From Bdellovibrionales bacterium (GTDB lineage: Bacteria; Bdellovibrionota; Bdellovibrionia; Bdellovibrionales; JAMPXM01): a stretch of DNA of 64,000 nucleotides. The stretch spans positions 434,001-498,000 of the forward strand of contig JADJOF010000001.1 of assembly GCA_016713885.1 (NCBI GenBank), given 5' to 3'. The translations under genes were made by a program, and so were the position numbers. Below are positions 27,903 to 36,971 of this stretch, piece after piece (position 1 is the first letter of the stretch; each line of letters starts with the position of its first letter). The notes under the pieces are model-generated. The model had not been told where the DNA came from, did no database searches, and saw only the letters and a program-made list of their open reading frames with translations.

Positions 27903-28768
27903 CCTTGAGACGGGGACTGGCGGTTGCGCTTCTACTTTCGGCAGTTTTAGGTGCCCGCGGGACGGCGAAAGATCTTGAGAAGCCGGCGGCTGAGAAGCTT
28001 TCGCTTGAAAAGCAGATCGAAGCAGCCCGCGAACTTGTGCTCGGCAATAAGCGACTCGACGCCCTAAAGAAATTGCGAGCGATTGCGCCAGGTCGAAATG
28101 GGCTAAGCGATCAGCGGGTGGACCGAGCGGCCGTTGAAATTGCGCATCTTTTTCTTAGCGAAAAGGCCAACGCTCAATATGCAGTGGCCGAGGCAACATG
28201 GATGACTAGGCCGAAGGAAGCGCTTGAGATCCTGCAGACGCTGATGGCGGCAAATTCTCCGGAGCCGGCCGGCAACATCTTGCTTCCGGTGCTGGCGGCA
28301 AGGGCGGCGCTGAGGGCAAGCGATTGTTCCAGGGCAACCACGATGACGAAGCTTGCCAACTCGATTTGGAAAACACCTGAAGTGTTTCTGCTCGGTATTC
28401 AAGCGCAGGACTGTCAGAATGAGGCGTCGGCTTCAGCGCCGGAGATCAAAATTCCGGATGGCGAAGACCTGACAGAGGTCGCAATACCGGTGAAGCTGGT
28501 TTTGATTCGCGATGCACTCCGACGCAAGGACTTTAAGACGGCGAAGGCACAGCTTGCGATCGTGGAGGCACAGGCCCCGGACAATCCGGAGCTTTGGAGC
28601 TTACGTTGGCGCGCCTTTCTTGATCGAGGGGATGCGCGTCGCTATTTGCGGCTTTGTTCAGAATTGACACCCAAGCGGCGCGAGCGGTTTAAACTTCAGC
28701 CAGATTTGTGTCTCGCCGTGGAATCGGTTGAGTCTGAGCTCAAATCAGGCGAAAAATCAGGGTCATGA
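27899..28768 (+). CDS. Periplasmic helical-repeat protein, unknown
   Basis: 289 residues from the ATG that overlaps the ftsK stop. It has a signal peptide (LRRGLAVALLLSAVLGARG). The rest is alpha-helical with TPR-like pairs (EAARELVLGNKRLDALKKLRAI, YAVAEATWMTRPKEALEILQTL, IRDALRRKDFKTAKAQLAIVEAQ then APDNPELW). No family is recognised. Coupling by ATGA on both sides, to ftsK and to an LptM-like lipoprotein gene, suggests an envelope role linked to division or outer-membrane assembly, but that is inference from position only. Confidence 0.7.
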   Translation: MTLRRGLAVALLLSAVLGARGTAKDLEKPAAEKLSLEKQIEAARELVLGNKRLDALKKLRAIAPGRNGLSDQRVDRAAVEIAHLFLSEKANAQYAVAEATWMTRPKEALEILQTLMAANSPEPAGNILLPVLAARAALRASDCSRATTMTKLANSIWKTPEVFLLGIQAQDCQNEASASAPEIKIPDGEDLTEVAIPVKLVLIRDALRRKDFKTAKAQLAIVEAQAPDNPELWSLRWRAFLDRGDARRYLRLCSELTPKRRERFKLQPDLCLAVESVESELKSGEKSGS

Positions 28769-28974
28769 AGATCTCAATTGTTTTTGTTCTCGCGGCCTTA
28801 TCGGCGGCGGGGTGCGGAGTGAAGGGGAAGCCCCTTCCGCCGTTGCAGCCTGCTGAAATCGGTCGCGGGGTGCCGACATACAAGCGGACCGCTGAAGAGG
28901 CGAAGCCTAAAACTGTGCCGTCACTTTCACCGATGCCGTCGCCGACGCCGGCGAGTGGACGAAGTGGACCATGA
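28765..28974 (+). CDS. lptM: LptM (YifL)-like small lipoprotein
   Basis: 69 residues. Lipobox LSAAGC with Cys17, immediately followed by GVKGKPLPPLQPAE. The motif Cys-Gly-x-Lys-Gly-x-x-x-x-P right after the lipidated cysteine is the mark of LptM/YifL, which in E. coli assists folding of the LPS translocon LptDE. In E. coli yifL lies next to dapF; here it overlaps dapF by ATGA, which strongly supports the call. The tail is proline/serine-rich and disordered. The lipoprotein nature is clear; the LptDE role is from the family. Confidence 0.75.
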   Translation: MKISIVFVLAALSAAGCGVKGKPLPPLQPAEIGRGVPTYKRTAEEAKPKTVPSLSPMPSPTPASGRSGP

Positions 28975-29705
28975 AGCGCATTTTCACGAAGGTCGAAGCG
29001 GCCGGAAACGACTTTCTTTTTTCAGAATATGCTGAGGGCACGGTGACCTCAGAGGAGATTCGCCTTCTCTGTGATCGGAACTTTGGAATTGGTGCTGATG
29101 GCCTAGTGGTGATGGAGTCGCTGACGGCGGAGTCGACACGATGGCACTTCTTTAATCGCGATGGATCGATTGCGGCTATGTGTGGCAACGCCGCGCGAGC
29201 TGCGGCCGCTTGGCTGTTTGCAGAGGGAAAGGCGCTGCCTCACCGGTTGCAAACCGGCTTTGGTGAAGTCGTGTTGTCTCGAGTCGGCGGCGGCTTTGAG
29301 GCGCGCGTTCCATATGTGGGAAAAGCACTTGCTGAGACAGCTCTTGGTGGAGCCACATTGATTGACACCGGTGTTCCGCATGCGGTGATTGAGTGGCCCT
29401 CGCCAGTTTTTGAGCGTTCGCAGCAGATGCGCGAGCGCGCGGCGCAGTTTCGCTGGGCAAAGCAGGCGGGAACTGCGGGAACCAATGTGACATTTTTCAA
29501 TCGGCGCGACGGTGGAATCGATGCGATCACGTTTGAGCGAGGCGTTGAGGACTTTACGCTCTCGTGTGGAACGGGCGTTCTGGCCGCAGCGACAGTTTCA
29601 TCTGCGGCGCTCGTGCGGGGTTGGCCGTCAGAGGGCGTGATTGTTCGCAATCCCGGTGCGGAATTGAAGGTTGTTTCAAATGATTTTCGAAATCACTCAC
29701 ACTGA
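28971..29705 (+). CDS. dapF: Diaminopimelate epimerase
   Basis: 244 residues, slightly short for the family. It turns LL-DAP into meso-DAP for peptidoglycan and lysine. The two catalytic cysteines are Cys71 (AMCGNAARA) and Cys199 (SCGTGVLAAA). The first motif is usually CGNGxRC, so the Gly-to-Ala change is unusual; NADGS is NRDGS here. Other landmarks are KVEAAGNDF, RNFGIGADG and TGVPHAVI. It is coupled by ATGA to the LptM-like gene and followed by dapA and dapB, a compact lysine/DAP block. Confidence 0.93.
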   Translation: MKRIFTKVEAAGNDFLFSEYAEGTVTSEEIRLLCDRNFGIGADGLVVMESLTAESTRWHFFNRDGSIAAMCGNAARAAAAWLFAEGKALPHRLQTGFGEVVLSRVGGGFEARVPYVGKALAETALGGATLIDTGVPHAVIEWPSPVFERSQQMRERAAQFRWAKQAGTAGTNVTFFNRRDGGIDAITFERGVEDFTLSCGTGVLAAATVSSAALVRGWPSEGVIVRNPGAELKVVSNDFRNHSH

Positions 29706-29749
29706 TCGGGCCGGCGCGCGTTGTCTTTCGCGCCGAATGGGAGTCGTAG

Positions 29750-30628
29750 ATGGCAAATTTAGAGGGTGTTTTTACGGCGTTGGTGACTCCGTTCAAGAAT
29801 GGTGAGGTCGATTGGACCTCACTTAAAAAACTTGTTCGTCATCAACTCGATGGCGGTGTGAGTGGTCTGGTTGTCGGCGGCACAACGGCCGAGAGTCCCA
29901 CGCTTTCGTCGGAAGAGAAGCAAAAGATTTTTGACTACGTTAACGTTGAAAGCGGACATGCTGTTCCGCTGGTGATGGGCACCGGCTCAAACAGCACCGC
30001 CGAAACGATCGCAGCAACGAAGAAAGCAAAAGCCTGGGGAGCCGATGCGGCTCTTGTGGTGGTGCCGTACTATAACAAGCCGTCGCAGCGCGGTTTGTTC
30101 CTCCACTATCAGGCGGTCGCACGCGAGGGCGGTTTGCCGGTCATTCTTTATAATGTTCCGTCGCGTACAATCACGAAGTTGGATCTATCGACAATTCAGG
30201 ATTTGAGCCGGGTTCCTGGTATTGTGGCGATTAAAGAGGCTTCTGGAGATTTGGAGTTTGGCGGTCAAATCGCGAGTACGACGAACCTGATGCTTTCGTC
30301 GGGCGACGATGGAACCTATCTGCCGCTTGTTGCGAAGGGCGGACGTGGCGTGATTTCCGTGATCTCAAATTTGATTCCAAAAGAGACCGAGCAGCTTTTA
30401 AAGAGCGCTCGTGCGGGTGAGGTGAAGAGTGCAGCGTCAGCGTTTGAGAATCGCTATAGTGCATTGAATGGATCGCTCTATGTCGAGGCGAACCCGATCC
30501 CGGTTAAGTACGCACTCTATAAAATGGGCGTGATCGCAAGTGCGGAGATGCGCTTGCCGCTAACGGAACTTGATGAAAAGCATCGTGAGCTTCTGGACGG
30601 CAACCTCAAGAAAGCGGGCCTGTTGTGA
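29750..30628 (+). CDS. dapA: 4-hydroxy-tetrahydrodipicolinate synthase
   Basis: 292-residue TIM barrel. It condenses pyruvate with aspartate semialdehyde, the first committed step of DAP synthesis. Schiff-base Lys162 lies in GIVAIKEASGD, catalytic Tyr134 in ILYNVPSRT, and the GGTTAES motif is at 43-49. The C-terminal helical part (YVEANPIPVKYALYKMG) is complete. It lies 44 bases after dapF, and its stop overlaps the GTG of dapB, so the two enzymes that act in sequence are translationally coupled. Confidence 0.96.
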   Translation: MANLEGVFTALVTPFKNGEVDWTSLKKLVRHQLDGGVSGLVVGGTTAESPTLSSEEKQKIFDYVNVESGHAVPLVMGTGSNSTAETIAATKKAKAWGADAALVVVPYYNKPSQRGLFLHYQAVAREGGLPVILYNVPSRTITKLDLSTIQDLSRVPGIVAIKEASGDLEFGGQIASTTNLMLSSGDDGTYLPLVAKGGRGVISVISNLIPKETEQLLKSARAGEVKSAASAFENRYSALNGSLYVEANPIPVKYALYKMGVIASAEMRLPLTELDEKHRELLDGNLKKAGLL

Positions 30629-31305
30629 CCGATGTCATGATCGCAGGAATCACCGGTCGTATGGGTAAAGAGTTGCAGTTGATCGCACAGAGTGAATCTG
30701 TGCAGGTGCTGGGTGGTCTATCGAGAAGCAACCCGAGTCTGAAGACAATGATTGCCGCGGTTGCAAGGCCGCAGGCGGTGATTGATTTTTCGTTGCCGGG
30801 CGCAACGACGGCTCTTTTGCAAGAGTGCCGCGAGTTGAAGATCCCATTGGTCAGCGGTGTGACCGGCTATTCGCCGGAACAGCTCGCCGAGCTGAAAGCG
30901 GCATCGCGCGAAATCCCGGTGCTACACTCATCGAATATGAGTCTTGGCATTCAGATGCTGGCGAAAGCGCTTGAGGCGCTCAAAGGCGCCGATGGCTTTG
31001 ATCTTGTGATTGAAGAGGTTCATCACCGACATAAGAAAGATCGTCCGAGCGGGACTGCGCTTCTTTTGCGCGATGAGCTGCGTGCACGGACAGGGCGCGA
31101 ACCTGCTGAAATCGTCAGCCTTCGTGGCGGTGGCGTGATTGGCGATCATCGTGTGATGGCGATGTCGGAATCGGAGGTTTTGACCTTCCAGCACACCGCC
31201 TTGAATCGCACGGTCTTTGCGCGGGGCGCCTGTCGCGCGGCGCGTTGGTTGGTTGGTCAGAAGGCTGGACTCTATAGCCTTCGAGATGTGCTCGAGAGCC
31301 ATTGA
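30625..31305 (+). CDS. dapB: 4-hydroxy-tetrahydrodipicolinate reductase
   Basis: 226 residues, GTG start overlapping the dapA stop. The Rossmann motif is IAGITGRMGKELQ. The family motif VHHRHKKDRPSGTAL (E-x-H-H-x-x-K-x-D-x-P-S-G-T) carries the catalytic histidine and lysine. VISGTTGF-type sequence is here VSGVTGY. The C-terminal part (FARGACRAARWL) binds in the tetramer. It reduces HTPA with NAD(P)H. The shorter length comes from a compact middle region, not a visible truncation. Confidence 0.94.
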   Translation: MTDVMIAGITGRMGKELQLIAQSESVQVLGGLSRSNPSLKTMIAAVARPQAVIDFSLPGATTALLQECRELKIPLVSGVTGYSPEQLAELKAASREIPVLHSSNMSLGIQMLAKALEALKGADGFDLVIEEVHHRHKKDRPSGTALLLRDELRARTGREPAEIVSLRGGGVIGDHRVMAMSESEVLTFQHTALNRTVFARGACRAARWLVGQKAGLYSLRDVLESH

Positions 31306-31309
31306 TTTT

Positions 31310-31332
31310 TTGGTCTAGGGGACCTAGACCAA
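31310..31332. promoter_or_regulatory. Perfect 10-bp inverted repeat between dapB and the aldolase gene
   Basis: TTGGTCTAGG and CCTAGACCAA enclose GGA. T residues precede rather than follow it on the plus strand, so it is not a normal plus-strand terminator. It could be an operator, an RNA processing hairpin or an attenuator just before the ribosome binding site of the next gene. Confidence 0.4.
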
Positions 31333-31354
31333 TCGGGAAGGCGAGGAGCACTCA

Positions 31355-31999
31355 ATGAAATTCTTTATCGATACAGCGGACATCAACGAAATCCGTGAAG
31401 GCAATGCCCGTGGCTGGGTAGATGGCGTTACGACAAACCCAACTCTGGTTGCGAAGACCGGAAAATCGAACGCGGATTGCATCGCCGAGATTTGCCGCGA
31501 AGTGAAGGGCCCGGTTTCGGCCGAGGTTATTAGTCTTCAGGCCAACAAGATGTACGAAGAGGGAAAGAGCCTCGCGAAGATCGCCGACAACGTCGTGGTT
31601 AAAATTCCAATGTGCGAAGAGGGCCTGATCGCGGTTCGTCGTTTTGCAGCAGAAGGAATCAAGACCAACGTCACGTTGGTGTTCTCGCCACTCCAGGCGT
31701 TGATGGTTGCGAAAGCTGGCGCATCGATGGTTTCACCATTCGTCGGTCGTCTCGATGACATCTCGCACGTCGGTATGGATTTGATCGAAGAGATTCAAAC
31801 GATCTATTCGAATTACGATTTCCAAACGGAGATCCTTGTCGCCAGCGTGCGTCACCCGATCCATGTGCTTGAGGCCGGATTGATTGGTGCAGACATCGTC
31901 ACTTGCCCTCTGAAGGTGATGAAAATGTTGGTTAACCATCCGCTGACAGATGCGGGTATCCAGCAGTTCTTGAAGGATGCGGAGAAACTTCCGAAGTGA
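31355..31999 (+). CDS. fsa: Transaldolase-type aldolase (fructose-6-phosphate aldolase/small transaldolase)
   Basis: 214-residue TIM barrel of the TalC/FSA family: [24 protein letters not shown], Schiff-base Lys83 in [30 protein letters not shown] and ASVRHPIHV. The members either act as transaldolase in the pentose phosphate path or as fructose-6-phosphate aldolase; sequence alone does not settle this. Most bacteria with only this small form use it as transaldolase. GAGGAG precedes the ATG. The stop overlaps the next ATG (TGATG). Confidence 0.92.
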   Translation: MKFFIDTADINEIREGNARGWVDGVTTNPTLVAKTGKSNADCIAEICREVKGPVSAEVISLQANKMYEEGKSLAKIADNVVVKIPMCEEGLIAVRRFAAEGIKTNVTLVFSPLQALMVAKAGASMVSPFVGRLDDISHVGMDLIEEIQTIYSNYDFQTEILVASVRHPIHVLEAGLIGADIVTCPLKVMKMLVNHPLTDAGIQQFLKDAEKLPK

Positions 32000-32472
32000 T
32001 GTTGTGGCGTTACCCGGCTCGCACAGCACGAGTACTCAATTGGACCTTGGTCTCTTGGATACTCATGCTTGGAGTCGGGTGTGCCTCATCTTCCGTTTCG
32101 ATTAAAGAGGTCACTCTTCCCCTCGCGGTTGTGCGCAAGATCGTCATGGAAAACATTCCGGGCGGTACGAGCAGCGAAAGCATGAACGGTCGCGAGATTG
32201 TGGGTGAGTATTTCGACCCAAAGAACCTCGACCAGCCAGCTGACGATCAAAAAGAGCGCGCTCGAGCCACGGTCACGATTCTCGGTTCACGAAGGCCATA
32301 CCAGTTGCAGGTTTCTGCAGTCTTGGAGCGTCGGCGTAAAGGATCAAAAACGAAGTACGATGTTGTCGGTGACGATCGCGCTCTGGCCAAGAAGGTCCGG
32401 GATCGCATCAAGACAGCCTTGGCTAATCGTCCAGCAGACCTCAACGTCATTGACGACTTTCGAGCCTTTTGA
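31999..32472 (+). CDS. Lipoprotein, unknown
   Basis: 157 residues from the ATG overlapping the aldolase stop. A hydrophobic signal (WTLVSWILMLGVGC) ends in a lipobox with Cys near residue 28. The mature part has VSIKEVTLPLAVVRKIVMENIP, a basic middle and a helical end (DRALAKKVRDRIKTALANRP). It resembles small outer-membrane lipoproteins with an alpha/beta fold, but no family is recognised. No aspartate follows the cysteine, so the outer membrane is the default destination. Confidence 0.72.
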   Translation: MLWRYPARTARVLNWTLVSWILMLGVGCASSSVSIKEVTLPLAVVRKIVMENIPGGTSSESMNGREIVGEYFDPKNLDQPADDQKERARATVTILGSRRPYQLQVSAVLERRRKGSKTKYDVVGDDRALAKKVRDRIKTALANRPADLNVIDDFRAF

Positions 32473-32506
32473 ATAACCTGGATTAGTCAGCACTCAAGGA
32501 TGAGAT

Positions 32507-34806
32507 ATGACTACTGGTTTTACGCCGTCCGAACATTCGGAAGAGGTCTTTACCGTGATCGACATTGTCGATGGCAGTGCGTATTTCACAGAGCCATCTT
32601 CTCAAACACAAATCGAAGTTAAAACCGAACAGCGAACATCAATCTCCTATCTGTCTTGGGCCATCTCGGCGATTGCAATTGGAATTTACGGCGCCTACCT
32701 TGCGATGCCGACAGAGTCCTCGTTCGAGGCGATCTACACGCGTTACCTGGCAAAAGAAGAACCCCGCGCTCGCGTTTTCGAAGAAGGCGTGAAACTTCGT
32801 TTTGATCGTGAAGCGCCGCCAATCGCTGTCTTGAAGAGGCTTTGCGCGATCAGCCGTGGGCAACAATCGAGCGCACGCCGGGGCTGTCGGTCAAAGCAAC
32901 AGAATTGAAAGCTGAAACACAATCGGTAGAAAAACTGGCGGGGCGGATTATCGCCGACAATCAAAGAGTGTGGGCCGAGATTCGGGCCGCTCGCCCTGTG
33001 GTGACTCCGGCGGTGATCGAACATCGCCAGGCCCTGTCGACGGCATCGGCATTGCCTGTACGTGCACTTCCGGCTGCGCCGACTGAAAGATTTGTGAACC
33101 CGCCGGTCGTCATTTCCACAGCGAAGCTTGGCATGACTCGCGAGCAGATCTTGGCATCGCTCTTTATGCCGATCGCTAATCAGAAGAATGTGAATTGGAA
33201 CCAGCCGTCAGCAAGAACCGCGGAACGAGCGGTGGCACAGGCGCCGTCCAAGCCCTCGACTTTAGCGGAACCGACGCCGGACTCTTCGTTTGCAGTAGGG
33301 CTCACCGATGCGCCGGTCGGACGCGTTGCTCCGCAGGGCCGGCAAATCCTGGTTCGTGGACCAATCGAATTTTCTGGTGGCCTAGCGGTCACTCACACGG
33401 GTGATCGGCTTGTCGTTCAGCGTGAAGCAGAGGGACGTTCGGCCGAAGCCGGTTCTGTTTCACTGCGCGATGCTCACTATGAGATCTATGTGGAGTCGCT
33501 CGATGGCCTGTTGGTGGCAGAGCTTCGTGCACCTCATGGCGAAATCGTTGGTCGTGGGCATTTTGAGCTGAGCAAAATTCAGGTGACGCGCGATCAGCGT
33601 CGGGTCGACGGTGTGCTACTGAAGGTGACTCCAGTTGTAACGGGCGTCGCAGGTCGTGTTCGTTCGGCGTATGCGACGGGTCCAATGGACCAGGGTATTC
33701 GCGGCGCGCGAATCACTGTCCCACAAACGGCAATCAGGACTCAAACTCAAGCCGCAGGATTTTTTGAAGAGCATCGTCTCGCCGAGGGTTCGCGTGTCAT
33801 CGCTCGAGTGAGCGCGAAAGCTCACCGGCCGACGATTGCGACTTTGTTGACCGGTAAAGAGTCGATCATTCCGATGTACTCAGACAAGATGATCAGCGCA
33901 TTTGAAGGTCTGACTCGCGAGCAAGTGGTCGCGAATCAGGGCTTGATCTGGGGTCGAGTTGTTCGAAATGGAAATCCGGTTGCTGGCGCGCGGGTCGAGG
34001 TGCTCACTGAGGGTGCGTTGAAGCCGATCTACTTCTCAGAACTTATGTTGCCGGGCAAGTCGAGTACGACGACGGCATCGAATGGGCTGTTTGCAATTCC
34101 AATTGTCGAAGGCCAAGTCCATGCGATTCAGATTGTGAGCGGCGAAAAGTACTCCGAGCCAGTCTTCGCGATGGTTGATGCAGGAGCGGTGGCGCCACTT
34201 GAGCTCGACCTTGCGATGCGCTCGGTGTACTCGGCACGAGCCTTTGATGCGTTTCGAACGGAGTGGCCACTTGCGGTTGATATTCGACCGACGGGTCATG
34301 CAAAGAATAGAACCATTCGGCTTTTGCGTGAAGCGACAGCGGAGCGGCCACATCAAGTGGGCCTGACACATCTTGGTCAGCCGGTCTCTCTGGATGTTGA
34401 AGCAGGGCCAGAGTACCTGCGCACGCGCGTGATTCAAAATCCCGACACGCGTTACTTGATCATGCCGATGGTACAGAAGGCTTGGTTCGATCGCCTGGTC
34501 GGTCGAGTGCGGTACAACGCTTCGATGACCGATGGCGCGGCAATTGGATTCATTCAAGGTGCAAGATTTAAGGTGGAGCTGTCGGCGGAGTCGCTTGGAT
34601 CCGACGCGCGCGTTCTTTACTTCGATTCTCGTGGTGAGATTTTGGATCAACCTTACGGCGAGGCCGGCGGCGGCTTTGCCGTCCTTGGTCTGAAGTCCGG
34701 AATGCAGACGATCGTGGTTAAAGCTGACGGAAGTGATCAAGTCTTCGCGTCAACTCTGATGATCGAGCACGACACCGTCGCGACTGTTAACCATTGGCTC
34801 CGATAA
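32507..34806 (+). CDS. Large single-pass membrane protein with periplasmic beta repeats (frameshifted)
   Basis: About 766 residues after correcting one missing base near 32831-32837, where AVLKRL should read on as AVLEEALRDQPWATIE. Residues 1-46 are cytoplasmic, 47-66 form one membrane helix (LSWAISAIAIGIYGAYLAMP), and about 700 residues are periplasmic. The periplasmic part has an alanine/proline-rich stretch and then several beta modules. At least two look like carboxypeptidase-regulatory or Ig-like repeats (GRVRSAYATGPMDQGIRGAR and GRVVRNGNPVAGARVEVLTEG). The function is unknown; an adhesin or envelope scaffold is possible. Its end overlaps the convergent transglycosylase gene by 20 bases. 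Confidence 0.72.
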
Positions 34807-36201
34807 CGCGAGTCTTCTTTTTTCGTTCGCCAGCCATAAGAAACTCAACCGCTGACTTTGCGTCAGTCGGAACATGAATGCGTAGGCCTCGGTAGAGAGG
34901 CTGTTTGCTTGCAACGAATTTGGCCAGGTCAGGATTGATGTTCGAAAACTCGTCTTTGCTGAGCCCCGTTACACGCAGAACCTCGTCGACCTTCATCTTG
35001 CGCGAAACCATAATCTCCTGAAGGCTTACGGCCTCTTGGCGAGGGAGTCCTGGGAAGATGATGTCGGAATAGCGCTCCGTGTATAAAGCAGCGAGGAATT
35101 CGCTAAAGAAGTTCTCTGAAGCGAAATCAAAGTGCGAGAATGGTAGACTTCGATGATTCGCGCTAGGTCTTTGCTGCCCACTGCGCGTGAGGCCTTCTTG
35201 ATTCCTCCGGGTCCGTGATTCCAGGCGGTGATCGCCAACTCCCACGAACGACTCAAAATCATGTGATTCTCTTTTAGGAGTCTTGCGGCCGCATCGGTCG
35301 CTTTAAATGGAGACTTTCTCTCATCAATCATGTTGTTGACGATGAGCTTCTGCGAGCGGCCAGTTGATTCCATAAACTGCCAAATTCCAGCAGCGCCAAC
35401 TTTAGACTTCGCATGTTTATTAAAGCTCGACTCCACAAGTGGAAGTCGTGTGAGTTCAATCGGAAGCTTATGTTTTTTGAAAATCTCTTCCATGGTTGGC
35501 AGATAGCGTGGGGCTGTTTGTAAACCCTCCGCAAAGAAATTGCGTTGGCCAGTTTGAACGCGGACTTCGCGAAGCGCTTCTTTGGCCCGACGGCGAACGT
35601 CGCCGCCAAGGCTGAGGAGGGCGTCGCGAACTTGAATCTCATCGGAACTCAGGTGTTCATCGTCGAGCTGCGATTTTTTCTTTGCAGCAAGGCGTTTCAG
35701 CGCAACGCGAACTTTCTGCATCTCATCTTTGACCAACTTGTCGGCCACCTGATTGCGCTGCCAACGAAATTTTGGGAAGTCGGTGTTGATGATGGGTTCA
35801 ACATCCACGACTTTGTACACAACCCACGGATACAGAACGTGGTGGATCACGCGCTTGTGAGAATCATAGCGGCTGTAGATATCAAACCAAAAGCCCACAC
35901 GCTGTTGCAGGCCTGGCGGAATCAAAAAGTCATCGGGGATGCGGCGGCTCATGTCGCTCAACACGCGTTCGCGATCAAAGAGCGGAACAATGTGATAGGA
36001 TGGCGCGGGCGCCGGCGCAACCGAAAGAGCGATCGGAACTGCAGTTGCCGATGGAGCCTCTTCTTTGGAACCTTCCGAACTCAAAAGAGGGGACTGGTGA
36101 GCATTGAGAGCGGCGAAAACAATCGCCAGCGTACCGCTGACAAAAGCGATGCCCTTTAGAGTCTTCTCTAAAATTTGGATGGGCATTTTCGATTTCGACA
36201 T
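34787..36201 (-). CDS. Membrane-bound lytic transglycosylase, MltD-like (frameshifted)
   Basis: About 471 residues after correcting one missing base at 35129-35131. An N-terminal membrane helix (IAFVSGTLAIVFAALNA) precedes a proline/alanine linker and a helical region. The SLT domain has catalytic Glu in LPLVESSFN, then VGAAGIWQFM, ATDAAARLL and ITAWNHGPGG. After the break the protein continues ASENFFSEFLAALYTE. A LysM-like end (VSRKMKVDEVLRVTGLSKDEF) would bind peptidoglycan. It cleaves glycan strands to anhydro-muropeptides. ATG at 36201 has GAGG upstream. The hairpin at 36227-36260 lies in its leader. Confidence 0.87.
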
Positions 36202-36226
36202 TAGGCAACCTCACTCGCTCAGCCCA

Positions 36227-36260
36227 GGGGCATCAGCAAGACCAGCAAGGCTGGTGCCCC
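36227..36260 (-). promoter_or_regulatory. GC-rich hairpin upstream of the transglycosylase gene
   Basis: GGGGCATCAGC pairs with GCTGGTGCCCC (one G-T mismatch), and ACCAGC/GCTGGT offers an alternative inner stem. It begins 26 bases before the ATG. Two exclusive pairings could allow control of translation or transcription; no known element is recognised. The rest of 36261-36474 holds no gene. Confidence 0.35.
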
Positions 36261-36474
36261 ACGGGTAACCTATTGAAAACACCTGTTTTGGTGCCATTTT
36301 GGAGGGCTGATTTCTGCGAAATATGGCCTCCCTACAGTCGACTGTGCCAAAAAGGGGCGTTTCATGTTGAGGCAAAACCCGGGAAATGATGTCCCCGCGC
36401 GGGTTCTGCCCTGTTTCGAACATAGAAATTCGGCCTCTAGAAACAGTAAAATTGAAGTTCGCGAGGTGGGGTAA

Positions 36475-36939
36475 ATGAAGCGCATGCGACTCGGCCATAT
36501 CCTGGGATGGATGATTCTCACGTGTGCCGTGCTTTTGCCTTTTCAAAACTGCGGTTCAGGCTTTCAGGTGGAGGGAGCGGGCAAAACGGTTACGGCATCG
36601 TCGGGCACTGGCGCACCGACCAGCACGATTGACGACATCAACATTCCAAAAGAAGTGAAGCCCGCGCTTCTCTGTGGAGAAGATGGATACAATTATCTTC
36701 GTCGCAACTACATCAACAAAAACTGCGCCTCTTGCCACGATGACAAGGCTCTGGCGTACCCGCTCTTTGGGCGCAGCGATAGCTCGCTTGCGTTTCAAAC
36801 GGCGAAAGGAATCACCGATGAGAAGTGGCACAAAACCACGACTGAAAACGGTTTTTGCTATCCCAACTGCAATCTGAGTACATCCGGTCAGATGTACAAA
36901 GCGATTCAAGAATGGCTCAAGAATCGCAATTGTCCGTAG
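36475..36939 (+). CDS. Lipoprotein with a c-type heme motif
   Basis: 154 residues. The lipobox LPFQNC places the lipidated cysteine at 26. A linker rich in Gly, Ser and Thr leads to a small domain with CASCH (Cys84, Cys87, His88), the heme c attachment motif, in the context YINKNCASCHDDKALAYPLFG. Four more cysteines (GFCYPNCN, the last residue but one, and Cys67) could form disulfides. It resembles the cytochrome c-like domains found in predicted surface lipoproteins of Bdellovibrio. It may carry electrons or have lost heme; no clear distal Met ligand besides GQMYK. GAGGTGGGG precedes the ATG. Confidence 0.75.
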   Translation: MKRMRLGHILGWMILTCAVLLPFQNCGSGFQVEGAGKTVTASSGTGAPTSTIDDINIPKEVKPALLCGEDGYNYLRRNYINKNCASCHDDKALAYPLFGRSDSSLAFQTAKGITDEKWHKTTTENGFCYPNCNLSTSGQMYKAIQEWLKNRNCP

Positions 36940-36971
36940 GGTCCGTAGTGCCGTATTGGGCCGTACTGATT

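Noticed and set aside
36934..36967. Four loosely spaced CCGTA units after the heme-motif lipoprotein gene
   Set aside because: Irregular spacing and short length; probably chance similarity around the stop codon.
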